From Glycomyces artemisiae (GTDB lineage: Bacteria; Actinomycetota; Actinomycetes; Mycobacteriales; Micromonosporaceae), in NCBI RefSeq assembly GCF_003002955.1, contig NZ_PVTJ01000007.1, positions 62,001-126,000 on the forward strand: a DNA stretch of 64,000 nucleotides. Direction: 5' to 3'. A program made the position numbers and the translations under genes. How positions within the stretch are numbered: position 1 is the first letter of the stretch; each line of letters begins with the position of its first letter. The notes beneath the pieces were generated by a model. That model worked only from the letters and a program-made list of their open reading frames with translations, did not search any database and was not told the DNA's origin. Of the stretch, positions 51,380 through 60,889 are shown piece after piece.

Positions 51380-52666
51380 TCATGAGCGGACCGGTGCAGC
51401 AGGTTCGGGCGCTTCGTGGTCGACGCGGCCGAGCCGGGCGGCGATGCCGACGGTGAGCGCGGCGGCCGTCCCGACCGCGGCGCTGACCGCGATCGCCGAG
51501 GACGGCGGGAGGGCCTCGGCGAGCAGGCCGCCGAACAGGACCCCGAGACCCTGCGCGGTCTGGAGGCCCGCCGAGGCGAACGCGATGGCGCGGGCCCGCA
51601 TGTGGTCGGGGACGAGGCCGGTGAACGCGATCTGCGCGATCACCATGTAGGTGCCGAGGAACCCGGCGGCGGCCCACAGGGCGACCGTGGCCGGGACGCC
51701 GGGAGTGAGCGCGGTCGCCATGAGCGGCAGGCCCGTCGCCGCTGCGAGCGGGACGAGCAGCCGTCGTCGCCAACGGACCCCGGTTTTGGCGAAGGCGACC
51801 GCGCCCACGGCCATGCCGATCACGTCGCCGGCCATGAGGAAGCCCACGGCCTCCTCGCCGGCGCCGATCTCGGCCGCATAGGGGACCGCCAGCGCTTCGG
51901 GGACCACGAAGCAACCGAAGATCCACATGAGTGAGGCGAGCCCGAGGAGCGTGCGGTCGCGCAAGACGAACCGCACGCCGGCGAGCGCGAACCCGCCGCG
52001 CCCGGTCTCGTCGGAGGGCTCGGGGCGGTGCGGGCCGATGCCCCAGCGCAGCAGGCCCGCCGAGAGCGCGAACGTGCCCGCGTTGAGTGCGAGGACGAGG
52101 TGCGGGTCGCCGGTGGCGGCGACGAGGAGCCCGCCGACGGTGAACCCGGCGATCTGGGCGAGGCCGTCGGTCGCGGTGATGACGCTCATCCCGACCGCGA
52201 AGCGGCCGTCGGGCAGGACCTGCGGGAGGGTCGCGTTGCGCGCGGCCGAGAACAGCGGCTGCGGGCAGGTCGCGAGCGTCACCAGGACCATGAGGACCGG
52301 CAGCGGCATCGAGGGCACGGCCATGAGGGCGATGAGGACGGCGCGGATCAGGTCCACCGCGACCATGACGGTGCGGCGCGAGTAGCGGTCGGCGAGCCCG
52401 GCGAGCAGGGGCGCCGTCAGGAGCGGCGGGAGGAACGTGAGCGCGTAGACCAGTGCGGTCATCGCCGCCGAGGACGTCCGGTCGAACACCAGCAGCGCCA
52501 GCGCCACGCGGGCGAGCTGGTCGCCGATGCGCGACTGGGCCTGCGCCAGCCACAGGACCCGGAACTCGCCGCTCGCGAAGACCTCGCGGAACCCCGTCCT
52601 GCCGGGGCCTGTGCGCCCCTCGTGTCGCCGCTCGGGCGGAGCCGCGCCGGTACCGTTGCCGTTCAT
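51380..52666 (-). CDS. MFS transporter (drug-efflux type)
   Basis: 428 residues, about 12 membrane segments. The MFS motif A-like loop is LADRYSRRTVMVAVDLIRAVL. The N-terminal start of the first helix (FREVFASGEFRVLWLAQAQSRIGDQLARVALALLVF) is typical of the actinomycete MFS_3/enterobactin-exporter-like group. It exports an unknown small molecule. ATG at 52666; a TTG three codons earlier is possible. Divergent from the AfsR/SARP-like regulator at 52801, which may control it. Confidence 0.9.
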   Translation of the reverse strand: MNGNGTGAAPPERRHEGRTGPGRTGFREVFASGEFRVLWLAQAQSRIGDQLARVALALLVFDRTSSAAMTALVYALTFLPPLLTAPLLAGLADRYSRRTVMVAVDLIRAVLIALMAVPSMPLPVLMVLVTLATCPQPLFSAARNATLPQVLPDGRFAVGMSVITATDGLAQIAGFTVGGLLVAATGDPHLVLALNAGTFALSAGLLRWGIGPHRPEPSDETGRGGFALAGVRFVLRDRTLLGLASLMWIFGCFVVPEALAVPYAAEIGAGEEAVGFLMAGDVIGMAVGAVAFAKTGVRWRRRLLVPLAAATGLPLMATALTPGVPATVALWAAAGFLGTYMVIAQIAFTGLVPDHMRARAIAFASAGLQTAQGLGVLFGGLLAEALPPSSAIAVSAAVGTAAALTVGIAARLGRVDHEAPEPAAPVRS

Positions 52667-52800
52667 CGGGACCAATGGGACCCCCGGCGCGCGTCATCCG
52701 GCTCTCACGGGCGCCTCATGCCTGGTCCCGGCCGCTGTTCGCGACACTAGGGGGTACGTTGTACGCAGTTCGTGCTGCGGTCCTAGGCTTGGCGGACACC

Positions 52801-55539
52801 ATGGACGATTCCCAAGACGAGCTCACGATCGGACTCCTGGGTCCGCTCGCGGTCCGCCGCGGCGGTGCGACCGTCGAAGTGACGGCGGGGCGGCTCCGTT
52901 CGCTGCTCGCGATCCTCGCGCTCACGCCGGGGCGCGTGGTGCCTTACGGGCGCCTGGGCGAGGCGATCTGGGACGACGGCGAGCCCGGCCACCTGCGGCG
53001 CACCCTCCAGACTTACGCGGGGCGGCTGCGCGACCTCATCGGCGCCGACCGGATCGGCGGCGGCCCGCACGGGCTGGTGCTCCACGCGTGCGACGACGAC
53101 GTGGACGCCGCCCGGTTCGAGCGGCAGGCGCGGGCCGCGGGCGACCGCGCGCAGTTGGAGGCCGCGCTCGCGCTGTGGCGGGGCGAGGCCTTCGAGGACA
53201 TCGGCTGCCACTGGCTCACCGGCACGGTCGCGCCGCGGCTGGAGGCGCTGCGGCTCGAAGCCGTCGAACGGCGCGTGGACCTCGACTTGGCCGAGGGCCG
53301 CCACGAGGCGGCGGTGGCCGAGCTGGAGCGGCTGGTCGCGCTCCACCCGCTGCGCGAGACGCTGTGGACGCGACTGCTGGTGGCGCTCGACCGCAGCGGG
53401 CGCGGCGCCGAGGCCCTCGACCGGTTCGACGCGGCGAGGGCCGCGCTCGCGGACGCCCTCGGCGCGGATCCCGGGCCGGACCTGCGGCGGCTCCACGCCG
53501 ACCTCCTCGCCGGGCGGGCCCTGTCGGCGCTCCCGCCGCGCACGCCGCCGCCGACCGTCCCCAGGCAGCTCCCCGCCGGCCCCGCGGTCTTCATCGGCCG
53601 CGACGACGCGCTGGACCGGCTCACCGGCTCCGACCGGCCGGTGCGCGTGCTCACCGGCACCGGCGGCGTCGGGAAGTCCACGACCGCGATCCACTGGGCG
53701 CACCGGATCGCGGGCGAGTACCCCGACGGGCAGCTGTACGCCGAGCTGCACGGGTTCAGCCCGCAGGCCGCCCCGACCGACCCCGCCGACGTGCTCGCCC
53801 GGTTCCTCCAGGCGCTCGGCGTGCCGCCCCGCGAGATCCCCGAAGGACTCGACGCCCGCGCCGGGCTCTTCCGCACCGTCACCGCCGACCTGCGAATCCT
53901 GGTGGTCCTCGACAACGCGCGCGACACGGCCCAGGTGCGCCCGCTCATCCCCGGGACCGGCGGCGCCCTGACGCTCATCACCAGCCGGAACTCGCTGACG
54001 GGCCTGCTGGTCTCGCACCGCGCCGTCTCGGTCGGCCTGGCGACGATGGACGCCCGGGACTCGCACCGGCTGCTCGCCGCCCGCCTCGGCACCGCCGCGC
54101 TCGAACGCGAACCCGAAGCGGCGCAGGCGATCATCGACGCGTGCGCGGGACTGCCGCTGGCGCTCGCGGTCGCCTCCGCCCGCGCCGAGGCCGACCCCTC
54201 GCTGCCCCTCGCCGACCTCGCCCGCCATCTGCTCGGGCGCTACCGGCTCGACGCGCTCGACACCGGCGAGGCCGACACCGGGGTCCGCGCGATCCTGTCG
54301 TGGTCCTACCGGTCCGTCCGCCGCGACGCCGCGCGGCTGTTCCGCCTGACCACACTCGCCCCCGGATCGTCCCTCGGCGTCGAGGCCGCCGCCAGCCTCA
54401 TCGGACGGCCCGCCGCCGAGACGACCTGCCTCCTCAACGAGCTCGCGGCCACGCAGCTCGCCGCCGAGACCGCCCCGGGCCGGCACGACACGCACGACCT
54501 GCTGCGCGCGTGCGCCGTTGAGCTGACCGAGCTGACCGACCCGCCCCGGCGCCGCGACGCCGCGCTGCGGCGGCTCGTCCTCCACCACATGCACACCGCG
54601 CACGCGGCGACGCTGCTGCTGGTCCCCGGGCGGCCCCCGATCGACCTGCCCGAGGCCGGGCCCGGCGTCACGCTCCCGGACCTGAAGACCTCCGCCGACG
54701 CGCAGCAGTGGTTCGACACCGAGACCGCCGCGATCCTCGCGCTGGTCCGGCGGTGCGCGGACCACGGCTGGGACGACCTGCTGTGGCCGCTGGTGTGGAC
54801 CGTCGGCGAGACCCTCCACCGCCGCAACCGGTGGCGCACCTGGATGGAGATCGAGGCGCTCGCCCTCGGTGCGGCCGAGCGGCTCGGGAACCGGCGCTGG
54901 CAGGCGGTCTCGCACCGCAAGATCGGGCGCGTCCACGGGCACCTCCACGAATTCGACGAGGTGCGCGCCCGCTTCGCGCTGGCGCTGGGCGTCTTCGAGG
55001 AGATCGGCGACGCGAACGGGGAGGCCGCGATCCTGAAGAACCGCGGCTACATCGACTACCTCCAGGGCCGCCACCGGGACGCGGCGGCGTGCAACGTCGC
55101 CGCGCTGGAGCGGTACGAGCGGCTCGGCGACCGCAACGGGCAGGCCGACTCGCTCAACAACATCGGCTGGAGCCTCGCCCAGGTCGGCGAGTACGACACG
55201 GCCGAGCGGCACTGCCGCGAGGCCCTGCGGCTGTACGGCGAGCTCGGCAACGGCGACGGCCTCGCCGTCTGCTGGGACAGCCTCGGCTACGTCTACGCCG
55301 CCCGCGGCGAGAACGCCGAGGCCGAGGACTGCTACGCGCGGGCCCTCGCGTTCTACGAAGGGCCCGAAGGGAACCGGTACCGGGCCGCCGACACCCTCGT
55401 GCACCTGGCCGAGAACCGCACCGCCATGGGCGACTCCGGCACAGCCCGCGGCCACTACCGGCGTGCCCTGGAGATCCTCGACCGGCTCGGCCACCACGAC
55501 GCCGCCGAGGTCCGCGCCGCCCTGGACGCGCTGCCCTGA
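52801..55539 (+). CDS. AfsR/SARP-family regulator (DNA-binding, BTAD, NB-ARC, TPR)
   Basis: 912 residues. Residues 1 to about 95 form an OmpR-type winged helix (LTIGLLGPLAVRRGG...GRLRSLLAILALTPGRVV...LRRTLQTYAGRLRDLIG). Residues about 97-240 are the bacterial transcriptional activation domain. The NB-ARC ATPase has Walker A TGTGGVGKST (about 285-294) and GLPLALAVASARAEADP. The C-terminal third has TPR repeats (NRGYIDYLQGRHRDAAACN, NNIGWSLAQVGEYDTAERHCREALRLY, LGYVYAARGENAEAEDCYARALAFY). Such proteins activate secondary-metabolite or efflux genes. ATG at 52801 is chosen; a possible promoter (TTGTAC, then TAGGCT at about 52784) implies a short leader. Confidence 0.93.
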   Translation: MDDSQDELTIGLLGPLAVRRGGATVEVTAGRLRSLLAILALTPGRVVPYGRLGEAIWDDGEPGHLRRTLQTYAGRLRDLIGADRIGGGPHGLVLHACDDDVDAARFERQARAAGDRAQLEAALALWRGEAFEDIGCHWLTGTVAPRLEALRLEAVERRVDLDLAEGRHEAAVAELERLVALHPLRETLWTRLLVALDRSGRGAEALDRFDAARAALADALGADPGPDLRRLHADLLAGRALSALPPRTPPPTVPRQLPAGPAVFIGRDDALDRLTGSDRPVRVLTGTGGVGKSTTAIHWAHRIAGEYPDGQLYAELHGFSPQAAPTDPADVLARFLQALGVPPREIPEGLDARAGLFRTVTADLRILVVLDNARDTAQVRPLIPGTGGALTLITSRNSLTGLLVSHRAVSVGLATMDARDSHRLLAARLGTAALEREPEAAQAIIDACAGLPLALAVASARAEADPSLPLADLARHLLGRYRLDALDTGEADTGVRAILSWSYRSVRRDAARLFRLTTLAPGSSLGVEAAASLIGRPAAETTCLLNELAATQLAAETAPGRHDTHDLLRACAVELTELTDPPRRRDAALRRLVLHHMHTAHAATLLLVPGRPPIDLPEAGPGVTLPDLKTSADAQQWFDTETAAILALVRRCADHGWDDLLWPLVWTVGETLHRRNRWRTWMEIEALALGAAERLGNRRWQAVSHRKIGRVHGHLHEFDEVRARFALALGVFEEIGDANGEAAILKNRGYIDYLQGRHRDAAACNVAALERYERLGDRNGQADSLNNIGWSLAQVGEYDTAERHCREALRLYGELGNGDGLAVCWDSLGYVYAARGENAEAEDCYARALAFYEGPEGNRYRAADTLVHLAENRTAMGDSGTARGHYRRALEILDRLGHHDAAEVRAALDALP

Positions 55540-55571
55540 CGCGGCGGTGCCGACCGTCCAACCGCCGATCC

Positions 55572-56189
55572 ATGGAGACCGACACCGCGATGATCGCGAT
55601 CACGACCGCCCGACCCGAGGAATTCGCGGCCGCCGCCGCGGTCCTCGCGGACGCCTTCACCGACGACCCCGTCGCCCTCGGCATCCTTCCCGCCCAAGCG
55701 GACCGGCAGCGGAAGCTGACGCACTTGTTCACCGCGGTCCTGCGGTCCGGCCCGGGACCGCGCGGTGCCGTGGACGTCGCCCGCCGGGAGGGCGACGAGC
55801 AGATCATCGGCGTCGCCGCCTGGGAGTCGCCCGCGGCGCGCCGCGGCGCGCTCACCCGGGAGCTCGCCCAGATGCCGCTGTTCCTCAAGGCGTTCGGCGC
55901 CGCCGGGATCCCCCGCGCGATGACCATGGAGCACCGCCTCCAGCGCCACCGCCCCGCCGAGCCGCACTGGTACCTGGCAGACATCGGCGTCGGTGCCGCG
56001 AAGCAGGGGCTCGGCGTCGGGTCGGCGCTGCTGCGGGCCCGCCTGGAGTACGTCGACCGCACCGGTTTGCCGTCCTATCTGGAGGCCTCCACTCCCGACA
56101 ACCGACGCCTCTACGCGCGCTTCGGCTTCCGCGAAATCGCCCCCATCGACGGCATCCCGAACGCGTCGCCCGTCGCCATGCTCAGATAG
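55572..56189 (+). CDS. GNAT-family N-acetyltransferase
   Basis: 205 residues. ITTARPEEFAAAAAVLADAFTDDPVALGIL at the N-terminus and the acetyl-CoA loop HWYLADIGVGAAKQGLGVGSALLRARLEYVD (QGxGxG pattern) are followed by LEASTPDNRRLYARFGFRE. The acceptor is unknown. ATG at 55572, 32 nt after the regulator gene; likely co-transcribed. Confidence 0.9.
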   Translation: METDTAMIAITTARPEEFAAAAAVLADAFTDDPVALGILPAQADRQRKLTHLFTAVLRSGPGPRGAVDVARREGDEQIIGVAAWESPAARRGALTRELAQMPLFLKAFGAAGIPRAMTMEHRLQRHRPAEPHWYLADIGVGAAKQGLGVGSALLRARLEYVDRTGLPSYLEASTPDNRRLYARFGFREIAPIDGIPNASPVAMLR

Positions 56190-56196
56190 CGCGGCC

Positions 56197-56212
56197 GACC
56201 GTCCGGACGGTC
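56197..56212. terminator. Possible terminator palindrome after the GNAT gene
   Basis: GACCGTCCGGACGGTC is a perfect 16-bp palindrome just downstream of the acetyltransferase gene and before a convergent gene. There is no T tract, so activity is uncertain. Confidence 0.4.
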
Positions 56213-56327
56213 CGCGTTGCAACGATTCAGCGCTCGCACGCCGGAGGGCCGCCGTGTGGACGCATTGGGTAACCGTTTGCGGCGGATGCGCCATCGCCAC
56301 CCGCTCCTAGCGCTGAGCCGCGATCGT

Positions 56328-56966
56328 TCACTTCCTGACGTCCCTGCCGGAGAAGCGCCGCAACGCTTCCAGGAAGGCTTCCTCTGAAGGCTTTGCCTCC
56401 CGAAGATCGCACATCTCGTATCCGCCGTCTCGGCTCGAATACCGCTCCTGCGGCATACCGGGAACGAAGCCGCTGTTCGGCTTCAGCACGGCCACCACCA
56501 CACGCTCGGTGGAGTATTTGTGCACTATGGCGACATGGTCGACCTGATCCCAAGCGATTCGCCATTCACGCGGCCGTTCGTAGTTCCGTCGCACGACCAT
56601 GCCGGCCTCGTTGAGCTCGACTCCTATCGTGTCGTCTGCGCTGTCGACCATCCGTGCTCCGAAGAACATGCCCGCCAGAGCAATAACAGCCCCGATCGCG
56701 CTTTGCGTACCGCTTTCGGCGTTCTCCAGGCTCCAGAAGCCGAACACGGCGCCGGCGGCAATGATGCACCAGGCGACGACTTTGCCCGTCGTATCGGGGT
56801 GTCGCTTGAGCGTGAAGAACTCGACCGCTCCCCCGTCGCGATCAGCGTCCCCGCGTTCCCGCTGTGTGGTGTGTGCAAGGCGGTACTGACGAAAGGCGTA
56901 GTACGTGCCGGCCGCCGCAACGACGACCCCCGCGAGCTGGAGGCCGGTATCGAAGCTCATCGCCAT
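56328..56966 (-). CDS. Membrane protein of unknown function
   Basis: 212 residues with an N-terminal membrane segment (LQLAGVVVAAAGTYYAF) and a hairpin of two more (VVAWCIIAAGAVFGFW, AIGAVIALAGMFFGA). A soluble C-terminal part resembles a PH-like strand pattern (IGVELNEAGMVVRRNYERPREWRIAWDQVDHVAIVHK) and ends in a short helix. ATG at 56966 (or 56960) is preferred because upstream frame sequence has no protein character. No family assigned. Confidence 0.65.
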   Translation of the reverse strand: MAMSFDTGLQLAGVVVAAAGTYYAFRQYRLAHTTQRERGDADRDGGAVEFFTLKRHPDTTGKVVAWCIIAAGAVFGFWSLENAESGTQSAIGAVIALAGMFFGARMVDSADDTIGVELNEAGMVVRRNYERPREWRIAWDQVDHVAIVHKYSTERVVVAVLKPNSGFVPGMPQERYSSRDGGYEMCDLREAKPSEEAFLEALRRFSGRDVRK

Positions 56967-57180
56967 GGGAACGACAGTAGCCGCCGTCGACCATCCGCCC
57001 GCGAGCTCTGGCGCGGATCCCGTTGAGGCCGTCGCGGTCTCGGTGCCTTCGCAGAGCGCCCTGCGTGCCGCGCTCGCGGCCGTGCCCGCCAACGCCGACA
57101 CCACCATCCGCACCCGGGCCTCCCATTCCCCCGCCGACTACACCACCCATACCGAGTTCTGGCCGAAGGGCAGCGGCTGA
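56967..57180 (+). pseudogene. Possible C-terminal gene fragment
   Basis: The plus-strand frame ending at 57180 (VEAVAVSVPSQSALRAALAAVPANADTTIRTRASHSPADYTTHTEFWPKGSG) has protein-like composition, and a terminator with a T tract follows on the same strand at 57242. No start or recognisable domain precedes it; upstream it runs into the divergent membrane-protein gene. It may be a remnant or non-coding. The rest of this 324-bp gap holds only the terminator. Confidence 0.3.
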
Positions 57181-57241
57181 GCCGGGCCTGGTACCGGTCC
57201 GACCGTTCACGCTGAGGCGTGGGATCGGCGGGACTCGTATG

Positions 57242-57275
57242 CCCGGCCCGGCGCTGGGTCGCCGGGCCGGGTTTT
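57242..57275. terminator. Hairpin terminator with T tract
   Basis: Perfect 11-bp stem CCCGGCCCGGC / GCCGGGCCGGG with an 8-nt loop, followed by TTTT on the plus strand. It also sits immediately downstream of the minus-strand secreted-protein gene ending at 57291. Confidence 0.8.
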
Positions 57276-57290
57276 GAGCCGGGGCGGTGG

Positions 57291-57746
57291 TCACGCGTAC
57301 GTGGTGAACTCCCTGTCCCAGTTCCATTGGCCGAAGTCCCAGTGGCCTGCGCGCCACTGGATGTTGTGGCCCTCGGGGAGGTCCTTGTTGCAGCTGGTCC
57401 AGTCTGCGGCGACGCCGAGCGTGTCGGTGCATCGGCCGACCCGGTTGCCGGAGAGGTCGCGCCATTCGATGGCGACCCGGTTGCCGTCCGCCTCCTTGTC
57501 CCTCACCCAGAAGATGTCGCCGGAAGGCTGGAAGCAGACCGACACCCAGGGGCTGTCGGTGGAGCATTCCTTGTCCTTCCCGGACATGGTCGTGTTCGTG
57601 GCGTAGTCGAGTTCCCAGGCCGATGCGCCCACGTCTTCGGCGCTCGCGGTGGAACCGCCGATCACGGCCAGTCCCGCGGTCGCCGTGACCACCAGGGCCA
57701 GCATGGTGAGCGCCCGCCTGCCGGGCGCCTTGATCCGCTCGAACAT
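57291..57746 (-). CDS. Small secreted protein
   Basis: 151 residues. The Sec signal peptide (basic RIKAPGRR, hydrophobic core, then GGSTASA before EDVG) suggests cleavage after ASA. The mature part of about 110 residues is Trp- and Asp-rich, with three Cys (KECSTD, SVCFQ, RCTDT) plus one in SCNKD, probably forming disulfides. Strand-rich composition resembles small actinomycete secreted proteins of unknown role. ATG at 57746 has GGAGGA 4 nt upstream; longer frames are unlikely. An inverted repeat lies just upstream of the ribosome-binding site. Confidence 0.75.
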   Translation of the reverse strand: MFERIKAPGRRALTMLALVVTATAGLAVIGGSTASAEDVGASAWELDYATNTTMSGKDKECSTDSPWVSVCFQPSGDIFWVRDKEADGNRVAIEWRDLSGNRVGRCTDTLGVAADWTSCNKDLPEGHNIQWRAGHWDFGQWNWDREFTTYA

Positions 57747-57761
57747 CGCTTCCTCCGTTCC

Positions 57762-57778
57762 AATGCCGGTACGGCATT
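57762..57778. promoter_or_regulatory. Inverted repeat in leader of the secreted-protein gene
   Basis: AATGCCGGTACGGCATT has perfect 7-bp arms around a 3-nt centre, 15-31 nt upstream of the ATG at 57746 and next to its ribosome-binding site. It could be an operator or a small RNA hairpin. Confidence 0.4.
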
Positions 57779-58129
57779 TGATGGGGATCGTTGAGGGACC
57801 ACCGTCCCGCGGGGCCGCATCCGAACGGCATCCGTTTTGCACCCGTCCGGAAACGACTCCGTGAACCACCGCCGACCGGTGCACGCAAAGTCCTTTATTC
57901 CTCATTGCATCTTGGTGAGTGTTTCGATGGCTTCGGCGGCTATTTGTCGTCAGACAAACAGTGAATTTTTTCTCGACTTGGGCGAGAGGCGCTACCGGCG
58001 GCGGCAGGCGCAGGCACGGGTCCCCACAACAATTCCGAGAAGCGCTAATATTTATCCTCAGTCGCTCGAACTTGCACACGAGATGCGATTCGAGTCCACC
58101 CCTGATTTCAGAACAATGAGGACATTCTG
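57779..58129. other. AT-rich divergent promoter region with TTTGTC inverted repeat
   Basis: This 351-bp stretch separates two divergent secreted-protein genes. It is less GC-rich than average around 57890-57990 and includes TTTGTCGTCAGACAAA (57943-57958, 6-bp arms, 4-bp centre), a candidate operator. No coding sequence is supported. Confidence 0.4.
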
Positions 58130-58618
58130 ATGCTGAAGAAGACGCTTATGGTCGTCGGCCTGGCCGTCGCCACCCTCGTTGCCACCGCGACCCCGGCCTC
58201 CGCCACGGAGTACTCGTCGGCCCTCAAAATCCAAGGAGTCCAGTACAACGCGCCCGGCCGCGACGACAACCGCTGCGTGGGAGGGAACACCTCCCAGGAG
58301 TACCTGACCATCAAGAACTACTCCAAGACTGCGACGATCAACCTCCGGGGCTACCTGGTGAAGGACGCTGCCGGCAACAAGTTCAAGTTCACCGCCGACC
58401 ACTACCTCCAGCCCGGCGACTACGTCCGGCTCCGCGGCGGCAACGGCGACGATTCGGACGGGAACAACGTCGTCTACCGGGACAACTGCAATTTCATCTG
58501 GAACAACACCGGCGACTCCATCTACCTCTACAAGCCGTCGGGCGCGAACGCGGACTCCCACTCCTACAAACCCTCGCGCGATGACGCCGACGGCAACGGC
58601 TACGTCACCTTCCACTGA
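58130..58618 (+). CDS. Secreted lamin-tail-domain protein
   Basis: 162 residues. The signal peptide is [25 protein letters not shown] with cleavage before TEY. The mature part is a single lamin-tail (LTD) Ig-like domain, with [49 protein letters not shown] and [12 protein letters not shown]. Bacterial LTDs usually accompany nucleases or adhesins; here the domain stands alone. Two Cys (NRCVGG, DNCNF) may pair. ATG at 58130 with GAGGA upstream. Confidence 0.88.
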   Translation: MLKKTLMVVGLAVATLVATATPASATEYSSALKIQGVQYNAPGRDDNRCVGGNTSQEYLTIKNYSKTATINLRGYLVKDAAGNKFKFTADHYLQPGDYVRLRGGNGDDSDGNNVVYRDNCNFIWNNTGDSIYLYKPSGANADSHSYKPSRDDADGNGYVTFH

Positions 58619-58719
58619 GCGCTGCAGCGCGCAGAAACGACTCGGCCGCCATCGTCGGGTCGTCGAGCGGACCATTGCCCGGCTCGGCGGGTACCGCCGC
58701 TTGACCCTCTGATACGAGA

Positions 58720-59730
58720 TCAGCGGCTTGCGAGGCCGGTGAGTTCCGTGAGGCGGCGGTGGGAGTCGAACAGGGCCTTGCGGTCGTAGGAGGTGGTACC
58801 GATGAGGAGCTCGTCCGCACCGGTCGCTTCGACCAGGCCCGCCAGACGAGGAGCGACCTCGTCGGGGGTCCCGTAGACCGCGCCCGCGAGCGCCTGTTCG
58901 AGATACGTGGACTCGCGGTGGGTCTTCGCGGCCGCCCGGATCTCCGCTGAGGGCCGCAGCGGCGGGAACTCGCCCCTGGTGCGGGACAGCGCGGTGGACC
59001 AGTACTCGGGGAGCAGCAGGTCCTCGGCCGCTTCGCGGGTCGCGGCGACGGCGACCGTCTGCGCCACGACGACGTACGGCTCGGATCGCCATGAGGAGGG
59101 CCGGAAACCGAGCCGGTAGTCGTCGATCTTGGCGCGGGTGGCCGCGAGCTCTTTCGAAGCGGCGATGACCAGGCCTACGCCGTGCCTGGCGGCGTACTCG
59201 CCGCCTGATCCCACCGCCAGGACGAAGGGGTCGGGGCGCAGCCCTTCGCCGGGCCGGGCGTGCACGCCCGGGTGGGACCGCTGTTCGCCGGTGAAGTAGC
59301 CGAGGAGTTCGGTCAGGAGGTCGTCGAAGTCGTCGCCTTCGTCGAGGTCGTGGCCCAGCGCCGCGCGGACGGCCGGGACGAACCCGAGGGTGCGGCCCAG
59401 GCCCATGTCGATGCGACCTTCGAACAGGGACTCCAGGACCCCGAACTGCTCGGCGACCACCAGCGGCCGGTGGTTGGGCAGCATGACGCCGCCGGTGCCG
59501 ACCCGAATGCGGCTGGTCGCTGCCGCGACCGCGGCTGCGAGCACGGTGGGCGCCGAACCGGCGATGCCGGGGACACTGTGGTGCTCGGCCACCCAGTAGC
59601 GGTGGAAGCCCAGTTGCTCGGCCTGCTTGGCGTGACTCACCACCTCCCGCAGGGTCTCAGCGGCCGTCTCGCCCTCGGCGATGACGGCGCGGTCGAGCAG
59701 TGAGAGCCGAAGTGGTTGCGGAGTCCTCAT
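58720..59730 (-). CDS. LLM-class (luciferase-like) flavin-dependent oxidoreductase
   Basis: 336 residues. [77 protein letters not shown] is the classic bacterial-luciferase-like barrel start of the MsnO8/alkanal-monooxygenase-like group. It uses FMN or F420; which one cannot be told. ATG at 59730. The 101-bp gap to the LTD gene holds a 12-bp palindrome GCGCTGCAGCGC (58619-58630). Confidence 0.92.
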   Translation of the reverse strand: MRTPQPLRLSLLDRAVIAEGETAAETLREVVSHAKQAEQLGFHRYWVAEHHSVPGIAGSAPTVLAAAVAAATSRIRVGTGGVMLPNHRPLVVAEQFGVLESLFEGRIDMGLGRTLGFVPAVRAALGHDLDEGDDFDDLLTELLGYFTGEQRSHPGVHARPGEGLRPDPFVLAVGSGGEYAARHGVGLVIAASKELAATRAKIDDYRLGFRPSSWRSEPYVVVAQTVAVAATREAAEDLLLPEYWSTALSRTRGEFPPLRPSAEIRAAAKTHRESTYLEQALAGAVYGTPDEVAPRLAGLVEATGADELLIGTTSYDRKALFDSHRRLTELTGLASR

Positions 59731-59886
59731 ATGCCGCGCAACACCCGCGGGCTCGCGAATGTTTCTCTCTCGACACTGATCGTGCCCGGTCTCACCGGGC
59801 CGTCTGGGCCCGCAAGTGCCGGTCCCCAGACCGTGGTGGAACGCTTCGAGCGCATGCGAGGGCGCTCGCTGAGTCTTCTCGGCACG

Positions 59887-60759
59887 TCAGATCGATGTAC
59901 CGAGCCAGTCCGCCGGGAGCGGGTCGCGCAGGAGCGCGACGAAGATCAGTGAGTCGTCGCCGGGCCGTCGCGGGTCAAACAGGACCTCGGCAGTGCCGGA
60001 AATCGTGTTTCGGTCGCGGCTGGAGCGCGTGACCCACCGCTCGGAGCCCTGGTCATCAGAGAACTTCACCGTGACCTTGGCACCGACGACCGACAGATGC
60101 CCCTGGTCGTTCGCGGCGGTGCGGACCGCGACTTCGGTGACAGTGCCCTTGACGCGGCGCCCTGTCGCAAGCAGTCGGTCGCGGTCGGCGAGCTGGCGTC
60201 GCAGACGGCGCCGGTGTCCGATCGCGAACACGACCACGAGCACTGCGACGACCGCGACGAGCGCCGGGAACCAGAGGTCGGCGTAGTACGCGATCCACCC
60301 GAAGACGCCCCATCCTTCGTCCTCGTGGAACACCGGATCGAGCCGGACGCCGACTTCGAGCGGCGCCAGCCAGGTCCTCGCGTTGAGGACCACGGCGACC
60401 GCGACCGCGCAGGTCGCGATCGGCGCAAGCATTGGCGGCTGCGGCTCGCCGCCACGGTAGGCGTCGAGCAACCAGGCCGCCGCCGCGCTCCCGGCGATCG
60501 TCCCGATGGGGCCGAGCGCCCAGAGGTAGCCGATCGTGCCGATGCCCCAGAACGTCGGCATCGGGTTGCGATCATCGAAGACGCTGTCGATCATGCTGTG
60601 CCGCAGCATGTTCGCTATCTCGGCGATGCCGAGGCCGAGCAGGAACGCGCACACGGCGACCACCGCGGCGCAGGCGGTCGCGGCGGCGAGGAACCGGCGG
60701 TCGCCCGCCCGTCGCAGCCGCGTCGCCCGCCGTGCGGCGACGGGGTCGATCGTGCTCAT
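59887..60759 (-). CDS. Membrane protein of unknown function
   Basis: 290 residues with about four membrane segments (FLAAATACAAVVAVCAFLLGLGI, IGTIGYLWALGPIGTIAGSAAAAWLL, IATCAVAVAVVL, WFPALVAVVAVLVVVFAIG). A C-terminal cytoplasmic strand-rich domain (RRVKGTVTEVAVRTAANDQGHLSVVGAKVTVKFSD) resembles DUF3592-type domains. ATG at 60759. The 156-bp gap to the LLM gene holds nothing that I can support. Confidence 0.7.
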   Translation of the reverse strand: MSTIDPVAARRATRLRRAGDRRFLAAATACAAVVAVCAFLLGLGIAEIANMLRHSMIDSVFDDRNPMPTFWGIGTIGYLWALGPIGTIAGSAAAAWLLDAYRGGEPQPPMLAPIATCAVAVAVVLNARTWLAPLEVGVRLDPVFHEDEGWGVFGWIAYYADLWFPALVAVVAVLVVVFAIGHRRRLRRQLADRDRLLATGRRVKGTVTEVAVRTAANDQGHLSVVGAKVTVKFSDDQGSERWVTRSSRDRNTISGTAEVLFDPRRPGDDSLIFVALLRDPLPADWLGTSI

Positions 60760-60889
60760 CTTGTGCCTCCTCGGTTTGCGGGCGAGGCCGCCATCGTCGC
60801 CCGCCGCGGGCCTCTACCGGTCACAGCTTTCACGTCGTCGAGAGGCCGTGGGCCGATGAGCCGGCCGCTTCCGAGGCGGCGACTCCGGC

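Noticed and set aside
59716..59952. 78-residue plus-strand frame between LLM and membrane-protein genes
   Set aside because: No ribosome-binding site, weak codon bias and overlap with the start region of one gene and the end of another.
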